DNA of 64,000 nt from Clostridium sp. C8-1-8 (GCF_009928445.1 NZ_JAABNO010000017.1:1-64000); one strand, 5' to 3'. Positions 36,609-46,248 are shown, counted from the first letter of the stretch. Numbers and translations are program-made. The notes: a model not told the origin generated them from the letters alone.

Positions 36609-38045
36609 TTAATATAGTTGCAGCTTATAATCTTTTACAGCTTCTATCTGATTCTTGAATAATAATGGCTCTAATTTATAATAATGGTCAGTGGTATCAA
36701 TAAATTTCAAATATATATTCTTATCCAACCCACCTATATCCCTAAGAAAACTTAGCTTATCGCCCATTACATATTTCTCATATACGTCTTTTAATTCTAT
36801 ATAGAAATCCTTAATAGTTCCTTCAGCTTCTGCCCTGATTATCTCATTCTTAATCAAATGCTTTATATATGATCCCTTAAGTCTTTTCCCATGTCCGTTA
36901 CATACTTCACATTCTTCTTCTATATAGTCATATATACTTTTTCCTCTTCTGCTTCTTGATATCTGCAAAAGATTTAATTCCGTAAATTGAAATACTCTGG
37001 TTCTGCTTATGTCACCTTCTAAACTTTCCTTTACAGCATTATACACTTTGTTTTTAGCTTGTGTACTTTCCATATCTATAAAATCAACAACTATTATTCC
37101 ACTAAGATTTCTAAGTCTTATCTGTCTTCCTATCTCTTTAGCTGCTTCAATATTAGTTTCTTCTGCAGTCTTTGCAAAATTTCTTCCAGTGATATTCTTT
37201 GCAGAATTTACATCTATAACATACATAGCCTCTGTCCTGTCTATCACTATGTTTCCACCACATTTTAGATTAACTTTAGAACTTCTTAAGTTTAATATCT
37301 CCTTTTCAATTCCATAGTAATCAAATAGGCTTCTTATTTCCTCGTGCATTATTAAACTAATATTTTTATTGCCATTTATATAGTCTTTAACAGCTTCATA
37401 GTCTTCAGAAGAATCAACTACAATCTTGGAGGTATCATTGTTTATATTATCTCTTAAGACCTTATGCAATAATGCATTTTCACCATATATCTTTTTATTC
37501 TTCAAGCTATATAAAGCTTCTTTTTCAATAGCTTCATATATTCCCTTAAGCTTGTTTATTTCTTCAGTTATCTCATCAATTGATGCAAATTGAGCGTTAG
37601 TTCTTATAGTTATAGAAAAGCCTTCTACTGGGTTAATATAAGCAGTGAAGCATTCCCTTAACTCACTATCTTCTATTCGTTTTGATATTAATACTTCAGC
37701 CTTACCTCTAGTGATCACAACAAATCTACCTGGAAGACTTACTGGCGCTGCTACCTTAGGCCCTTTACTGCCAAAACCTTCACTTATTATCTCAACAATA
37801 ATATCCTGACCTTTTTTTAAAGATTTCTTATCCATATCAAAATGCATATATCCATTCTTCTCATGACCAATGTCTATAAACGCACTTCCTATGGCTGTGA
37901 CAATATTTTTAATGGTTCCCTTATATATTTCTCCTGGGAGAGGTTCATTGTTTTCCTCTTCCACAAAGCACTCTGTAAGTAATCCCTTTTCCTTAATAGC
38001 AATCCTAAAAATTGATTGTCTTCTCTCTATAAACAGTTCTCTCAT
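36609..38045 (-). CDS. rng: Ribonuclease G (Rne/Rng family)
   Basis: An endoribonuclease of the RNase E/G family acting in rRNA maturation and mRNA decay. The 478-aa protein has an S1-type RNA-binding region (about 35-120, with GEIYKGTIKNIVTAIGSAFIDI split), a catalytic DNase I-like domain with GGNIVIDRTEAMYVIDVNS (about 262-280) and GIIVVDFIDM (about 315), whose aspartates bind magnesium, and the zinc-link CEVCNGHG (about 383-390). Length fits RNase G, without the long RNase E tail. It lies 15 bases after the TIGR03936 gene. Confidence 0.93.
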   Translation of the reverse strand: MRELFIERRQSIFRIAIKEKGLLTECFVEEENNEPLPGEIYKGTIKNIVTAIGSAFIDIGHEKNGYMHFDMDKKSLKKGQDIIVEIISEGFGSKGPKVAAPVSLPGRFVVITRGKAEVLISKRIEDSELRECFTAYINPVEGFSITIRTNAQFASIDEITEEINKLKGIYEAIEKEALYSLKNKKIYGENALLHKVLRDNINNDTSKIVVDSSEDYEAVKDYINGNKNISLIMHEEIRSLFDYYGIEKEILNLRSSKVNLKCGGNIVIDRTEAMYVIDVNSAKNITGRNFAKTAEETNIEAAKEIGRQIRLRNLSGIIVVDFIDMESTQAKNKVYNAVKESLEGDISRTRVFQFTELNLLQISRSRRGKSIYDYIEEECEVCNGHGKRLKGSYIKHLIKNEIIRAEAEGTIKDFYIELKDVYEKYVMGDKLSFLRDIGGLDKNIYLKFIDTTDHYYKLEPLLFKNQIEAVKDYKLQLY

Positions 38046-38060
38046 AATACATTACCGCAG

Positions 38061-38768
38061 CTATATATATTTATAAAGAGGAACTAATGCTTCTGCTTTA
38101 TAAGCATAAAGCTCTTCTCTTTTTATATCAATAAAAGCTTCTTCCTCATAGTTTGTAGTTTTACTTCTTATATATGTTGCCAATAGTTCTGGAGAAAGAT
38201 GTTCCCTGCTTCCACAGCTTATCAATGCATTTAATATAATCCTATCTTCATTAATCCAATACTTTAGTTCCTTTACCATAGGCTTTATATCAACCATCTT
38301 TTCACCATTTTTGCTTTTCTTAAGAGTAACCCACTCAGCTTCTTGCATAAGACTTTCTATTTCAACTAAAGTAAGCTTTGTGTCACTATACTTTATCTTA
38401 ATTATATATCTAGCAGCATCAATCAAAGCCATTGCTTGAGGCACCTTTTTTTCATTTTCCTTATTTATAACCTTAGAAACCTCTAAGAATCTTATCCCTT
38501 GTGCTGAATTACTATTCAATCTTTCTCTAATCTCAGCTTCTGAAAGCTCTTCTGAAAGACCTATATCTAAGTAATCTCCTTCTGAGTAAAAACCTACTGA
38601 TAAAGGGTTTGCTATGGACAAATTCATATGTGGATTGAAGCCTTTTGAATACTCAATAGGAAGCCCTGCTCTTCTTATAACTCTTTGTATAGTTCTCATA
38701 ACATCAAGATGTGAGATAAACTTAATATCACTCTCTTTTGTAAATTTAATTAGATATCGCACCAGCAA
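38061..38768 (-). CDS. TIGR03936 family radical SAM-associated protein (DUF2344)
   Basis: A 235-aa protein that almost always stands next to, or is fused with, the TIGR03960 radical SAM protein. It shows RYLIKFTKESDIKFISHLD at the start and RRAGLPIEYSKGFNPHMNLS (split, about 32-50), both family marks. Its function is unknown; an RNA modification role has been suggested by context. The start is uncertain: TTG 38768 has AAGGG at good spacing, while GTG 38762 fits the family N-terminus. It overlaps the upstream gene by about 20 bases. Confidence 0.88.
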   Translation of the reverse strand: MLVRYLIKFTKESDIKFISHLDVMRTIQRVIRRAGLPIEYSKGFNPHMNLSIANPLSVGFYSEGDYLDIGLSEELSEAEIRERLNSNSAQGIRFLEVSKVINKENEKKVPQAMALIDAARYIIKIKYSDTKLTLVEIESLMQEAEWVTLKKSKNGEKMVDIKPMVKELKYWINEDRIILNALISCGSREHLSPELLATYIRSKTTNYEEEAFIDIKREELYAYKAEALVPLYKYI

Positions 38769-40599
38769 AGCACTTCCCTTCTTTAAAGTTCACATCAATA
38801 CCACAGCCAGTACATCCTACTCTACAGTTCTGTGTAACTGATGCTTTTTTAGCCTTTTCATTTTCAATTTCTAAATACTTTCTATTAACTCCAATATCTA
38901 TAAAGTCCCAAGGTAATAATTCATCATAGGCTCTTTCTCTATAGCAATAGAAATCTCCATCAAGCCCACATTCATCTATAGCTTCTTTCCATAGATCAAA
39001 ATTAAAGTATTCTGACCAACCATCAAACTTAGCGCCTTTCTCATAAGCTTTTACAAGAACATCACAAAGTCTTCTGTCTCCTCTTGCAAATAACGCTTCC
39101 ATATATGAGGTTTTTTGCTCATGATAGTTGTATACTATTGATCTTGACTTAATGGAACTCTTTACAGCTGATATCTTATCTGAAACTAAATCTATCTTCT
39201 CCATAGGTGCCCATTGGAAAGGAGTAAATGGTTTCGGAACTAATATAGATGTACTTACAGTAACTCTAAGTCCCTTATTTCTAACATTCTTAGGGATACT
39301 AAAATATTCAGCAGCTATCTTCTCAGCTAAGACCCCAATTTCTTTAACATCCTCAATAGTTTCATAAGGAAGACCTATCATAAAGTAAAGTTTTAAAGTG
39401 CTCCAGCCTGCTTCAAAAGCACTTCTAGCAGCTTCTAGTATTCTTTCTTCAGTAAGTCCTTTATTTATTACATCTCTCATTCTTTGAGAACCAGCTTCTG
39501 GAGCAAAAGTTAATCCGCTCTTTCTAACCTTTTGTATCTCTTTTATAAGATCCACCGAGAATGCATCAACTCTTATTGAAGGCAATGCAACACCCACATT
39601 ATTTCCACTATGCTCATTCACTAAATCAGTAACTAGACCTTGTATATCAGAGTAATCACAAGTACTCAAAGATGAAAGTGATATTTCATCATATCCAGTA
39701 GCATCTACAAGCTGTCTAGCATTTTTAAGAAGAGTCTCTCTAGACTTTTCTCTTACTGGTCTATATATCATACCAGCTTGACAGAATCTACAGCCATTTG
39801 TGCATCCTCTAAATACCTCAAGCACTACTCTATCATGAACTATTTCAGTGTATGGAACTATAAACTTATCTGGGAAAGATACTTTATCAAAATCATTTAT
39901 CATTCTTTTTTGAACTTTAGCAGGTACATCTTCAAACTTTGACTTAAATGATTTTATTGTATTATCTTCGTTATACTCAACATCATAAAGTGAAGGTACG
40001 TAAATTCCTCTTATTTTAGAGATTTCTCTCAAGAACTCTTTTTTCTTTCCTTTTCCCTTATACTTCTTATATACATCAAGGACATCATTCATCATGTCCT
40101 CACCTTCTCCTATTTCAAAGAAGTCTACAATATCATATAAAGGCTCTGGGTTGTATGCACAAGGCCCCCCTGCCATAATTATAGGTTCGTCTTCCCCTCT
40201 TTCAGAGGCTCTTATAGTTACTCCTGAAAGATTAAGCATATTTAAGATGTTTGTATAACTCATCTCATACTGAAGAGTAAAACCAAGAAAATCAAATTCA
40301 TTTAATGAATCCTTTGTTTCAAGAGCAAATAAAGGTATATTATTTTTTCTAAGCTCTTTTTCCATATCTGGCCACGGAGCATAACTTCTTTCACAATATG
40401 TATCGCTTCTCTCATTTAGGGTATGATAAAGTATTCTTGATCCTAAATGGGACATTCCCACTTCATATACATCAGGGAAACAGAAAGCAAACCTAATGTC
40501 TACTTTTTTAGGGTCTTTTATAACCTGATTTAATTCTCCCCCAACATACCTAGCAGGCTTTTCAACTTTATATAAAATATCATCTGTTATTCTAACCAT
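38746..40599 (-). CDS. TIGR03960 family B12-binding-type radical SAM protein
   Basis: The 617-aa protein has an N-terminal cobalamin-binding-like domain (about 30-180), a radical SAM core with the 4Fe-4S cysteines in GCTNGCRFCQAG (about 267-278), and a C-terminal segment with QNCRVGCTGCGIDVNFK (about 592-608), a second cysteine group. GGAGG precedes the ATG. Substrate is unknown; it works with the TIGR03936 partner that overlaps its end. Conserved beside rng in clostridia. Confidence 0.92.
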   Translation of the reverse strand: MVRITDDILYKVEKPARYVGGELNQVIKDPKKVDIRFAFCFPDVYEVGMSHLGSRILYHTLNERSDTYCERSYAPWPDMEKELRKNNIPLFALETKDSLNEFDFLGFTLQYEMSYTNILNMLNLSGVTIRASERGEDEPIIMAGGPCAYNPEPLYDIVDFFEIGEGEDMMNDVLDVYKKYKGKGKKKEFLREISKIRGIYVPSLYDVEYNEDNTIKSFKSKFEDVPAKVQKRMINDFDKVSFPDKFIVPYTEIVHDRVVLEVFRGCTNGCRFCQAGMIYRPVREKSRETLLKNARQLVDATGYDEISLSSLSTCDYSDIQGLVTDLVNEHSGNNVGVALPSIRVDAFSVDLIKEIQKVRKSGLTFAPEAGSQRMRDVINKGLTEERILEAARSAFEAGWSTLKLYFMIGLPYETIEDVKEIGVLAEKIAAEYFSIPKNVRNKGLRVTVSTSILVPKPFTPFQWAPMEKIDLVSDKISAVKSSIKSRSIVYNYHEQKTSYMEALFARGDRRLCDVLVKAYEKGAKFDGWSEYFNFDLWKEAIDECGLDGDFYCYRERAYDELLPWDFIDIGVNRKYLEIENEKAKKASVTQNCRVGCTGCGIDVNFKEGKCFAGAISN

Positions 40600-40654
40600 A
40601 ACCTTTTCCTCCTAGACTTAACTTATTATTAAATGACCGTCTCTTAAACCACCG

Positions 40655-40802
40655 TTTTTTGCCCATCTGCCTTTTCTGAACCTCTGTGAAGAAATTGTGA
40701 CAGGCAAAATATTTTTTAATATCTCTCCTTAATAGCTATTCTAAGTTGTTGAAATCACTAAATTTAGCCATCAAAAAATCTTATATTTAACTTAACAGTA
40801 AA
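40655..40802. repeat. Family 1 repeat (copy D)
   Basis: TTTTTTGCCCATCTGCC, then TTTTCT paired with AGAAA, then GACAGGCA, give the left-half hairpin with changed but still pairing arms. The right half contains TTAATAGCTATTCTAA and ends in TTAACAGTAAAAA. The left terminator hairpin is lost. It fills the gap between the M50 peptidase and TIGR03960 genes. Confidence 0.7.
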
Positions 40803-40827
40803 AAAGAAGTATATTTATATACTTCTT
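40799..40827 (-). terminator. Terminator after the M50 peptidase gene
   Basis: AAGAAGTATAT (40804-40814) and ATATACTTCTT (40817-40827) pair; on the minus strand TTTTTT follows. It lies at the right edge of repeat copy D. Confidence 0.65.
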
Positions 40828-40875
40828 AAATTTACATCATTATATTTTATCATACCATTAATGATTAACCAATAG

Positions 40876-41736
40876 CTATTTTTTCATCCAGCTGTTTTTA
40901 AGATTTATGTATTCTTCTAAGGTTATATTTCCATACACTTTCAGAGCTTCAATAAGCTCGTCCTCATGAATAATATCCATAACTTTAAGATCATCATCTA
41001 AAATAAAAAAACTATTAAATTTATTTTTGTCTACTAATCCTAATACATTTATTAATCCTAATTTGCAGTAAACAGAGATTGACTTATTATAAATATACTT
41101 TCTCTTAGCCAATCTACTCCGCTTTTTTATTATATCTCCCATAATTATATACATTACCTTTCTTTTTTCATTATATGTTATATAAACTATGAAACATGAT
41201 GTAAGTAATATACTAAGATTAAATTTATGTATTATAAATAAGTAGGCAAATAACAAAAATCCAATTCCCCCTACACCATAGCTTATATAAGCTGTTATAT
41301 TGTGTGCCTTCTTATAAAATATCTTAGAACTTAGAACTGTTCTTAAAACCTTAGAGCCGTCTAGCGGGTATGCCGGCAACATATTAAATATAAACAAAAC
41401 AAGATTGATCTCCATAGAATTATTAACGAAATCTGTTGGAGCAATCTTATATACCATATTAAAAAGGCTGAACATCAATAGATTAAAAAAAGGGCCAGCT
41501 ACGGAAAGAATTATCTCTTCCTTATGAGTCAACTCATCAAAATCGCTCAATTCTAGGGTCGTTCCAAAAGGATGAATCTTAAAATTGTCAACGCTTAATC
41601 TCATCCACTTTGCTACAACGTAATGAGTTATCTCATGCAGTATTATCCATAGAAAGGCTAAAAATATTTTAGACTTAAATCCTAAAATCAGGAATATTAG
41701 CACCTGAGGAATTAACCACTTGCTTATTTTTACCAT
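40876..41736 (-). CDS. spoIVFB: M50 site-2 protease, SpoIVFB-like
   Basis: An intramembrane zinc protease. In sporulating Bacillus SpoIVFB cuts pro-sigma-K. The 286-aa protein has about six membrane helices, the zinc motif in LHEITHYVVAKW (HExxH, about 33-37) and the third ligand in MLPAYPLDGSKVLR (about 118-131). The C-terminal part (about 200-286) resembles a reduced CBS-like ATP-sensing domain with SFFILDDDLKVMDII. It lies 20 bases after the SpoIVFA-like gene. The role in sigma-K processing is inferred from family and pairing. Confidence 0.85.
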   Translation of the reverse strand: MVKISKWLIPQVLIFLILGFKSKIFLAFLWIILHEITHYVVAKWMRLSVDNFKIHPFGTTLELSDFDELTHKEEIILSVAGPFFNLLMFSLFNMVYKIAPTDFVNNSMEINLVLFIFNMLPAYPLDGSKVLRTVLSSKIFYKKAHNITAYISYGVGGIGFLLFAYLFIIHKFNLSILLTSCFIVYITYNEKRKVMYIIMGDIIKKRSRLAKRKYIYNKSISVYCKLGLINVLGLVDKNKFNSFFILDDDLKVMDIIHEDELIEALKVYGNITLEEYINLKNSWMKK

Positions 41737-41756
41737 GTAATTCTCCTAAAGAATTG

Positions 41757-42569
41757 CTAATCAAATGTTACATACTCCTTTGGATCTTTATCTTCTCCCA
41801 TATAACTTAATGAAAATATGATACATGCTTTATTCAAACTTTTTACTGTAGTACTTTTGCCCAAAAATTGTCCCTTTTCAACTTTATCCCCTTCTTTTAC
41901 AGAGATGTCTTTGATACCAGAGCATTTTGACTCAATACCATCTCCATGATCTATAAGAACATAAGCTCCATTTTCTTTATCTTCCCCAGTCTTTTTTACA
42001 GCACCTCCATTAGGTGCCATAACTTCAGTGTTTTCCTTTACTTCTATAATTAATGCTTTATCCTTTTGCTTACTACTTAACTCAGCATTTATCGTACCTT
42101 TCACAGGACTTACAAAACTTTCTTTGGCTTTTTCTTTAAGTGTTTTTCCTCCTGTAACATTAGCTTTAAAAGTCTCTATAGAATCCTCTAGTTTATCCCT
42201 TACACTTGCAGCATCTTTAAAATCTAAAGAACTTATATAACCAGCTATCTTTGGATCAACAAACTTACTATAGTCTATATTATTATTTACAATATCCTTA
42301 GCATACTTATAGGCTATTGTAGTTTCAGGTGTTGAAACAGTCTTACATGCAATTACAAAGGCCGTTAAGCATAGCACTCCAAGAAGTTCTTGCATTATCC
42401 TTTTAGTAAAAAAATTGCTATTAATACTGTTTATATTTTTTATACTGCTTATCCCACTCTCTCTATTATGAGGTTCCTGAACTCCATATGCTGCATAAGG
42501 ATTTTGCTCACGTTTTCTTTGTAATATCTTTGCATAGTAACTCTCATACTCACCATTATAATTCCCCAT
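41757..42569 (-). CDS. SpoIVFA-like protein, degenerate M23/LytM
   Basis: A 270-aa membrane protein with a cytosolic N-terminus, one membrane helix (about 60-80) and an M23/LytM-like domain at the end (about 160-265). The fold marks EVMAPNGGAVKKTG, GAYVLIDHGDGI and VEKGQFLGKS remain, but the active-site histidines of true M23 peptidases, including HxH after the strand, are replaced (ESKCSGI). That matches SpoIVFA, an inactive regulator and anchor of SpoIVFB, which is encoded next. Databases may call it an M23 peptidase. Confidence 0.8.
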   Translation of the reverse strand: MGNYNGEYESYYAKILQRKREQNPYAAYGVQEPHNRESGISSIKNINSINSNFFTKRIMQELLGVLCLTAFVIACKTVSTPETTIAYKYAKDIVNNNIDYSKFVDPKIAGYISSLDFKDAASVRDKLEDSIETFKANVTGGKTLKEKAKESFVSPVKGTINAELSSKQKDKALIIEVKENTEVMAPNGGAVKKTGEDKENGAYVLIDHGDGIESKCSGIKDISVKEGDKVEKGQFLGKSTTVKSLNKACIIFSLSYMGEDKDPKEYVTFD

Positions 42570-42671
42570 ATTTATCCTCCCATGTTCATAATTGTGCTTT
42601 TAAGCCTTATATCAAAGTTCATATTATATATATTTTCATTGTTAGAATTATATGATAAGCAGATAAAGAAA

Positions 42672-42709
42672 AAAACACTCTCTAAGATTAGTCTCAGAGA
42701 GTGTTTTTA
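42672..42709. terminator. Bidirectional terminator after mgsA
   Basis: ACACTCTCT (42675-42683) pairs with AGAGAGTGT (42696-42704), with A and T tracts on the two sides. It lies 100 bases after mgsA ends. Confidence 0.75.
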
Positions 42710-42717
42710 ATTCTTTT

Positions 42718-42780
42718 TACAAGCTCCTTAAAGCATATGATAACTGAACACTTAATTCAAGTTCATACTTTAACAGAACT
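42718..42780. repeat. Family 2 MITE-like repeat, right-end fragment
   Basis: AAGCTCCTTAAAGCAT, AACTGAACACTTAATTCAA and ACTTTAACAG follow the order of the right end of intact copies (AAGCTCATC AAAGCAT ... ACTGACCACTTAATTTCAAC ... CTTTAACA). The left half is missing. Confidence 0.6.
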
Positions 42781-42808
42781 TACTTATTAATAAAACTATG
42801 TATAAGAG

Positions 42809-43171
42809 CTACTTTAGTGATTTTACAAAAACCTCAGCGCTGCCTATATTAGTAGCTACAGGTATGTGATGAACATCACATAATCTTATCAACGCTGTAA
42901 CATCTGGCTCATGTGGTTGAGAAGTTAATGGATCTCTTAAGAATATAACTAAATCCATGTTTCCCTCAGCTATTTTACTTCCTATTTGTTGGTCTCCACC
43001 AAGAGGACCAGATAAAAATCTATGTACTGGCAATCCTGTTTCCTCTGTTATTCTCTTTCCAGTGGTTCCTGTAGCATATAATGTATGCCTCTCAAATATA
43101 TACTTGTATCTGCTAACAAACTCAAGCATATCTTCTTTTTTCTCATCATGAGCTATAAGTGAAATATTCAT
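42809..43171 (-). CDS. mgsA: Methylglyoxal synthase
   Basis: MgsA converts dihydroxyacetone phosphate to methylglyoxal, an overflow path of glycolysis. The 120-aa protein has [14 protein letters not shown] start (here [13 protein letters not shown]), [12 protein letters not shown] (phosphate site), [17 protein letters not shown] with the catalytic aspartate, and [15 protein letters not shown]. Size is a little under the E. coli enzyme. A GGGGG site precedes the ATG; it starts 15 bases after rodA. Confidence 0.95.
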   Translation of the reverse strand: MNISLIAHDEKKEDMLEFVSRYKYIFERHTLYATGTTGKRITEETGLPVHRFLSGPLGGDQQIGSKIAEGNMDLVIFLRDPLTSQPHEPDVTALIRLCDVHHIPVATNIGSAEVFVKSLK

Positions 43172-43186
43172 AATACCCTTTTCCCC

Positions 43187-44311
43187 CTAAAAATTAATTT
43201 TTTTCTTTCTCATACCAATATTTATTATTAAAGCTATAGACATTATAGTAGTTAAAAGCGAGCTACCTCCATAGCTAACAAGCGGTAATGTTATACCAGT
43301 TATAGGCATTATACCAATAGTCATTCCTATATTTTGTAATATAGCAAATAAAAAGTAAGATGCTAGTCCCACACAAATCATAGAACCAAAAATATCTTTT
43401 GAATTTCTTGCTGTTCTTATGGTCCTATAAACTATGACTCCATATAGTGTAAGCAAAACTATAGCACCAATAGTTCCCCAGTGTTCACCTATAACTGCAA
43501 ATATAAAATCTGTCTGCTTTTCTGGAACAAATTGTCCTACATAGCTTGTCCCTGCATTTGGTGAAAATTTCAATCCAGTTCCAAAAAAACCTCCTGAACC
43601 TATACCAGTCATTGATTGCATAAGCTGAAGTCCTGAACCAAGTTCATCAGCTTCTGGATTTAGGAATGACACAAGCCTTCTTTTCTGATAGTCCTCTATA
43701 AGACCAGAATTCCATAATAACAAAACTCCAAACACTAAAGAGGTAAGTCCACCTATTATAATTCTCATGTCTAACCCTGCACAAAAGAAAATTCCTAGTA
43801 CAATAAAGAAGCATACCATGGTCATCCCCATATCTGGTTGAATAACTATAAGCGCAACAGGTACTAAAGTATATGCTGCCAAAACAAAAAAATTCTTTAT
43901 ATTGTTAACCTTAAGATCCATCTCATCTAACTTCTTTGCTAGCATAAATATTATAGCAACCTTAGCCAGCTCAGAAGCCTGAATAGAGAATAAAGACCCA
44001 ACTTTAATCCATCCTCTTGCTCCATTAATAGTAGCTCCCATAAATCTAGTATAGATTAGTAGTAATATAGATCCCCAATACAAAATCGGTGCAAATCCTC
44101 TTAGAATATTATAATCTACAAGAAGTATTCCATAAAGAACTACTAGAGAAAATACAAACCATAAAATTTGCTTTTTCACATCAGAAACATCCGGTTTCAT
44201 CGCAGCGTAGATATTAACTATTCCAAATAGTACTGTAAGGATTGTTGCAATAAGTATACTAAAATCCATTTCTCTGAGAAGTTTAGTATCTAGCTTTAAC
44301 TTTTTAAGCAT
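43187..44311 (-). CDS. rodA: RodA peptidoglycan glycosyltransferase (SEDS family)
   Basis: RodA polymerises lateral-wall glycan with a class B PBP. The 374-aa membrane protein has about ten helices, GWIKVGSLFSIQASELAK (about 100-117), VIQPDMGMTMVC with the conserved aspartate region (about 153-164), SGGFFGTGLKFSPNAG (about 240) and MPITGITLPLVSYGGSS (about 335-351). GGAGG precedes the ATG. Its likely partner is the PBP2 encoded upstream at 46837. Confidence 0.94.
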   Translation of the reverse strand: MLKKLKLDTKLLREMDFSILIATILTVLFGIVNIYAAMKPDVSDVKKQILWFVFSLVVLYGILLVDYNILRGFAPILYWGSILLLIYTRFMGATINGARGWIKVGSLFSIQASELAKVAIIFMLAKKLDEMDLKVNNIKNFFVLAAYTLVPVALIVIQPDMGMTMVCFFIVLGIFFCAGLDMRIIIGGLTSLVFGVLLLWNSGLIEDYQKRRLVSFLNPEADELGSGLQLMQSMTGIGSGGFFGTGLKFSPNAGTSYVGQFVPEKQTDFIFAVIGEHWGTIGAIVLLTLYGVIVYRTIRTARNSKDIFGSMICVGLASYFLFAILQNIGMTIGIMPITGITLPLVSYGGSSLLTTIMSIALIINIGMRKKKINF

Positions 44312-44474
44312 TGTACTACCTCCGCAACCTTAGTTTTTAATAAATTTCTTTAGTTATATGTTATCTTTTTTACAACCTACATCAATAATTATAGCTTATA
44401 AAAGGGTAAAGAAAAACAAAAAAATTGTAAAGATTATATTTCTATATATTTAACCTTTTTTTGCGCATCTGCAA

Positions 44475-44517
44475 TTTGGTCCACACAACAGGCTTTAAAT
44501 CTGCTGTGTGGACCAAA
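44475..44517 (-). other. Strong hairpin after minE beside a truncated family 1 repeat
   Basis: TTTGGTCCACACA (44475-44487) pairs perfectly with TGTGTGGACCAAA (44505-44517), with three further pairs inside. No T run follows directly on the minus strand; instead comes TTGCAGATGCGCAAAAAAA, which is the start of the family 1 repeat read backwards. It may still end or stabilise the minE transcript. Confidence 0.65.
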
Positions 44518-44520
44518 CTA

Positions 44521-44787
44521 TTATCTACCTCTAACATTCTTTATGGGAATATTAGCTACTAAAGCTGGAGAATCATTGTCCATCTCTCCTGATTTAGTTA
44601 TCGCTATATCAATATCATCATGATCTATCTCAATATACTTTGATAAAACTTCTAATATCTCACTCTTTATATTAGCTAAGGTTTCAGGAGATAAATCTCC
44701 TCTATCATGTATTAATATTAGTTTCAATCTATCTTTCGCTACTTCCTTAGGTGTTGGCTTATTGGAAAAAACTTTAAATAAATCCAT
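44521..44787 (-). CDS. minE: Cell division topological factor MinE
   Basis: MinE stimulates MinD ATPase and drives Min positioning. The protein is 88 aa: an anti-MinCD N-terminal segment (about 10-35, with KEVAKDRLKLILIHDRG) and a dimerising domain to the end. ATG 44787 has a G-rich site eight bases upstream; three in-frame GTG/TTG codons lie before it. Many clostridia have MinE, unlike Bacillus, which uses DivIVA. It follows minD by 14 bases. Confidence 0.95.
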   Translation of the reverse strand: MDLFKVFSNKPTPKEVAKDRLKLILIHDRGDLSPETLANIKSEILEVLSKYIEIDHDDIDIAITKSGEMDNDSPALVANIPIKNVRGR

Positions 44788-44801
44788 CAACAACACCCCC
44801 C

Positions 44802-45599
44802 CTATTTCTTTTTAAACAATTTCTTTAAAGAATTAAAAAAGCCAGCAGATTCATTACTTAGATCTAAAAGAGGAACTTCCTCTCCAGTGATTCTTCTTGC
44901 TATATTTCTAAACGCTTGTCCAGCAAAAGCTTTATCATCCAAAACAATAGGCTCTCCCTTATTAGTAGAAACTGTAATAGTTTTGTCGTCTGGAACAACT
45001 CCTAGAAGCTTCACTGATAAGGTTTCGATTATATCGGGCACATCTAACATATCACCCTTTTGAGTCATTTCATAATTCAATCTATTAACTATTACTTGAT
45101 GATCTTCAAGTCCCTTTGCATCAAGCTTTCCTATAACTCTATCAGCATCTCTAACTGATGTTATTTCTGGATTAACAACAACTATAGCTCTTTCAGCGCC
45201 TACTATGGCGTTTTCAAAGCCTTGCTCTATACCAGCTGGGCAATCAATCAATACATAGTCAAATTCTTCCTTAAGCTCATTTACAAGTTTTAGCATTTGT
45301 TGTGTACTTATATCATCTTTATCCTTAGTTTGAGCTGTAGGCAATAGGAAAAGGTTTGGAAATCTCTTATCCTTTATCAACGCCTGTTTAGTTCTACATC
45401 TATTTTCTATTACATCAATAATAGTGTACACTATCCTATTCTCTAACCCCATAAGAACATCTAAATTTCTAAGACCTGTATCCCCATCTACTACAACCAC
45501 TTTTTTACCTAAAGCAGCTAAGGCTGTTCCTATATTTGCAGTAGTAGTAGTCTTTCCAACTCCACCTTTACCTGACGTTATTACTATTGAAACTCCCAT
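44802..45599 (-). CDS. minD: Septum site-determining ATPase MinD
   Basis: MinD is a membrane-cycling ATPase that recruits MinC. The 265-aa protein has the deviant Walker A GKGGVGKTTTTANIG (about 10-24), switch VVVDGDTGLRNLDVLMG (about 35-51), DYVLIDCPAGIEQG (about 115-128) and a C-terminal amphipathic membrane-targeting helix FFNSLKKLFKKK. GGAGGG precedes the ATG, five bases after minC ends. Confidence 0.97.
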   Translation of the reverse strand: MGVSIVITSGKGGVGKTTTTANIGTALAALGKKVVVVDGDTGLRNLDVLMGLENRIVYTIIDVIENRCRTKQALIKDKRFPNLFLLPTAQTKDKDDISTQQMLKLVNELKEEFDYVLIDCPAGIEQGFENAIVGAERAIVVVNPEITSVRDADRVIGKLDAKGLEDHQVIVNRLNYEMTQKGDMLDVPDIIETLSVKLLGVVPDDKTITVSTNKGEPIVLDDKAFAGQAFRNIARRITGEEVPLLDLSNESAGFFNSLKKLFKKK

Positions 45600-45603
45600 T
45601 TTC

Positions 45604-46248
45604 TTAATCCCTCCATGTGCTTATGTATTTATTAGGTAAGTATGGCTCAACAACTATTTCCCCATCCTTAATCTTGGCTACTTCTGGATATGTAGGTTTA
45701 TCCCCCTCTGGTGATATTGTAATTAAATCCGCTATGCTAAGAAGCTCTGGCTGTAACAAAAATGCTGCTATAACTGATTTTTTATTGCCATTAATTCCAG
45801 CGCGAACTTGGCCTTTTATACTCCCCAATACTATTATATTTCCAGCTGCAGAAACCTCTGCCCCATTATTTATATCACCTATTATAACAATATTTCCTGG
45901 GTAATTGATGCTTTGACCACCTCTTACTGTTTTTCTGATAAACTTAGTTCTTCCTTCGTACACACCGGTGAAAGTCTTACTTTCCTTTTCTTCTTTTTCT
46001 TGAAAAATACAGTCCTTAATCATTATTTCATCAAAAAGAACATCTTTCAAACGTCTCATTTGCTTGTCGTTTATATGCCTTAAATCAGCAATAAAAGTTA
46101 GAGTAGCACCAGTATAAAACTGTTTACCTGAACTTAAACGCTCTAATAGTTTTTCGAGCATTTCATCAAAGTCTTTAAATTTATCCATATTTATTAGGGC
46201 TACAATACCTTCTTTATTTCCTTTTATAAAAATCCCCTCGTCTAACAT
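45604..46248 (-). CDS. minC: Septum site-determining protein MinC
   Basis: MinC blocks FtsZ assembly away from mid-cell. The protein is 214 aa with an N-terminal FtsZ-inhibiting domain (about 1-95) and a C-terminal beta-helix that binds MinD (about 105-205, with [20 protein letters not shown] split and [15 protein letters not shown]). ATG 46248 has GGAGG five bases upstream; the frame continues to a TTG at 46260 that overlaps this site. It leads minC-minD-minE. Confidence 0.93.
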   Translation of the reverse strand: MLDEGIFIKGNKEGIVALINMDKFKDFDEMLEKLLERLSSGKQFYTGATLTFIADLRHINDKQMRRLKDVLFDEIMIKDCIFQEKEEKESKTFTGVYEGRTKFIRKTVRGGQSINYPGNIVIIGDINNGAEVSAAGNIIVLGSIKGQVRAGINGNKKSVIAAFLLQPELLSIADLITISPEGDKPTYPEVAKIKDGEIVVEPYLPNKYISTWRD

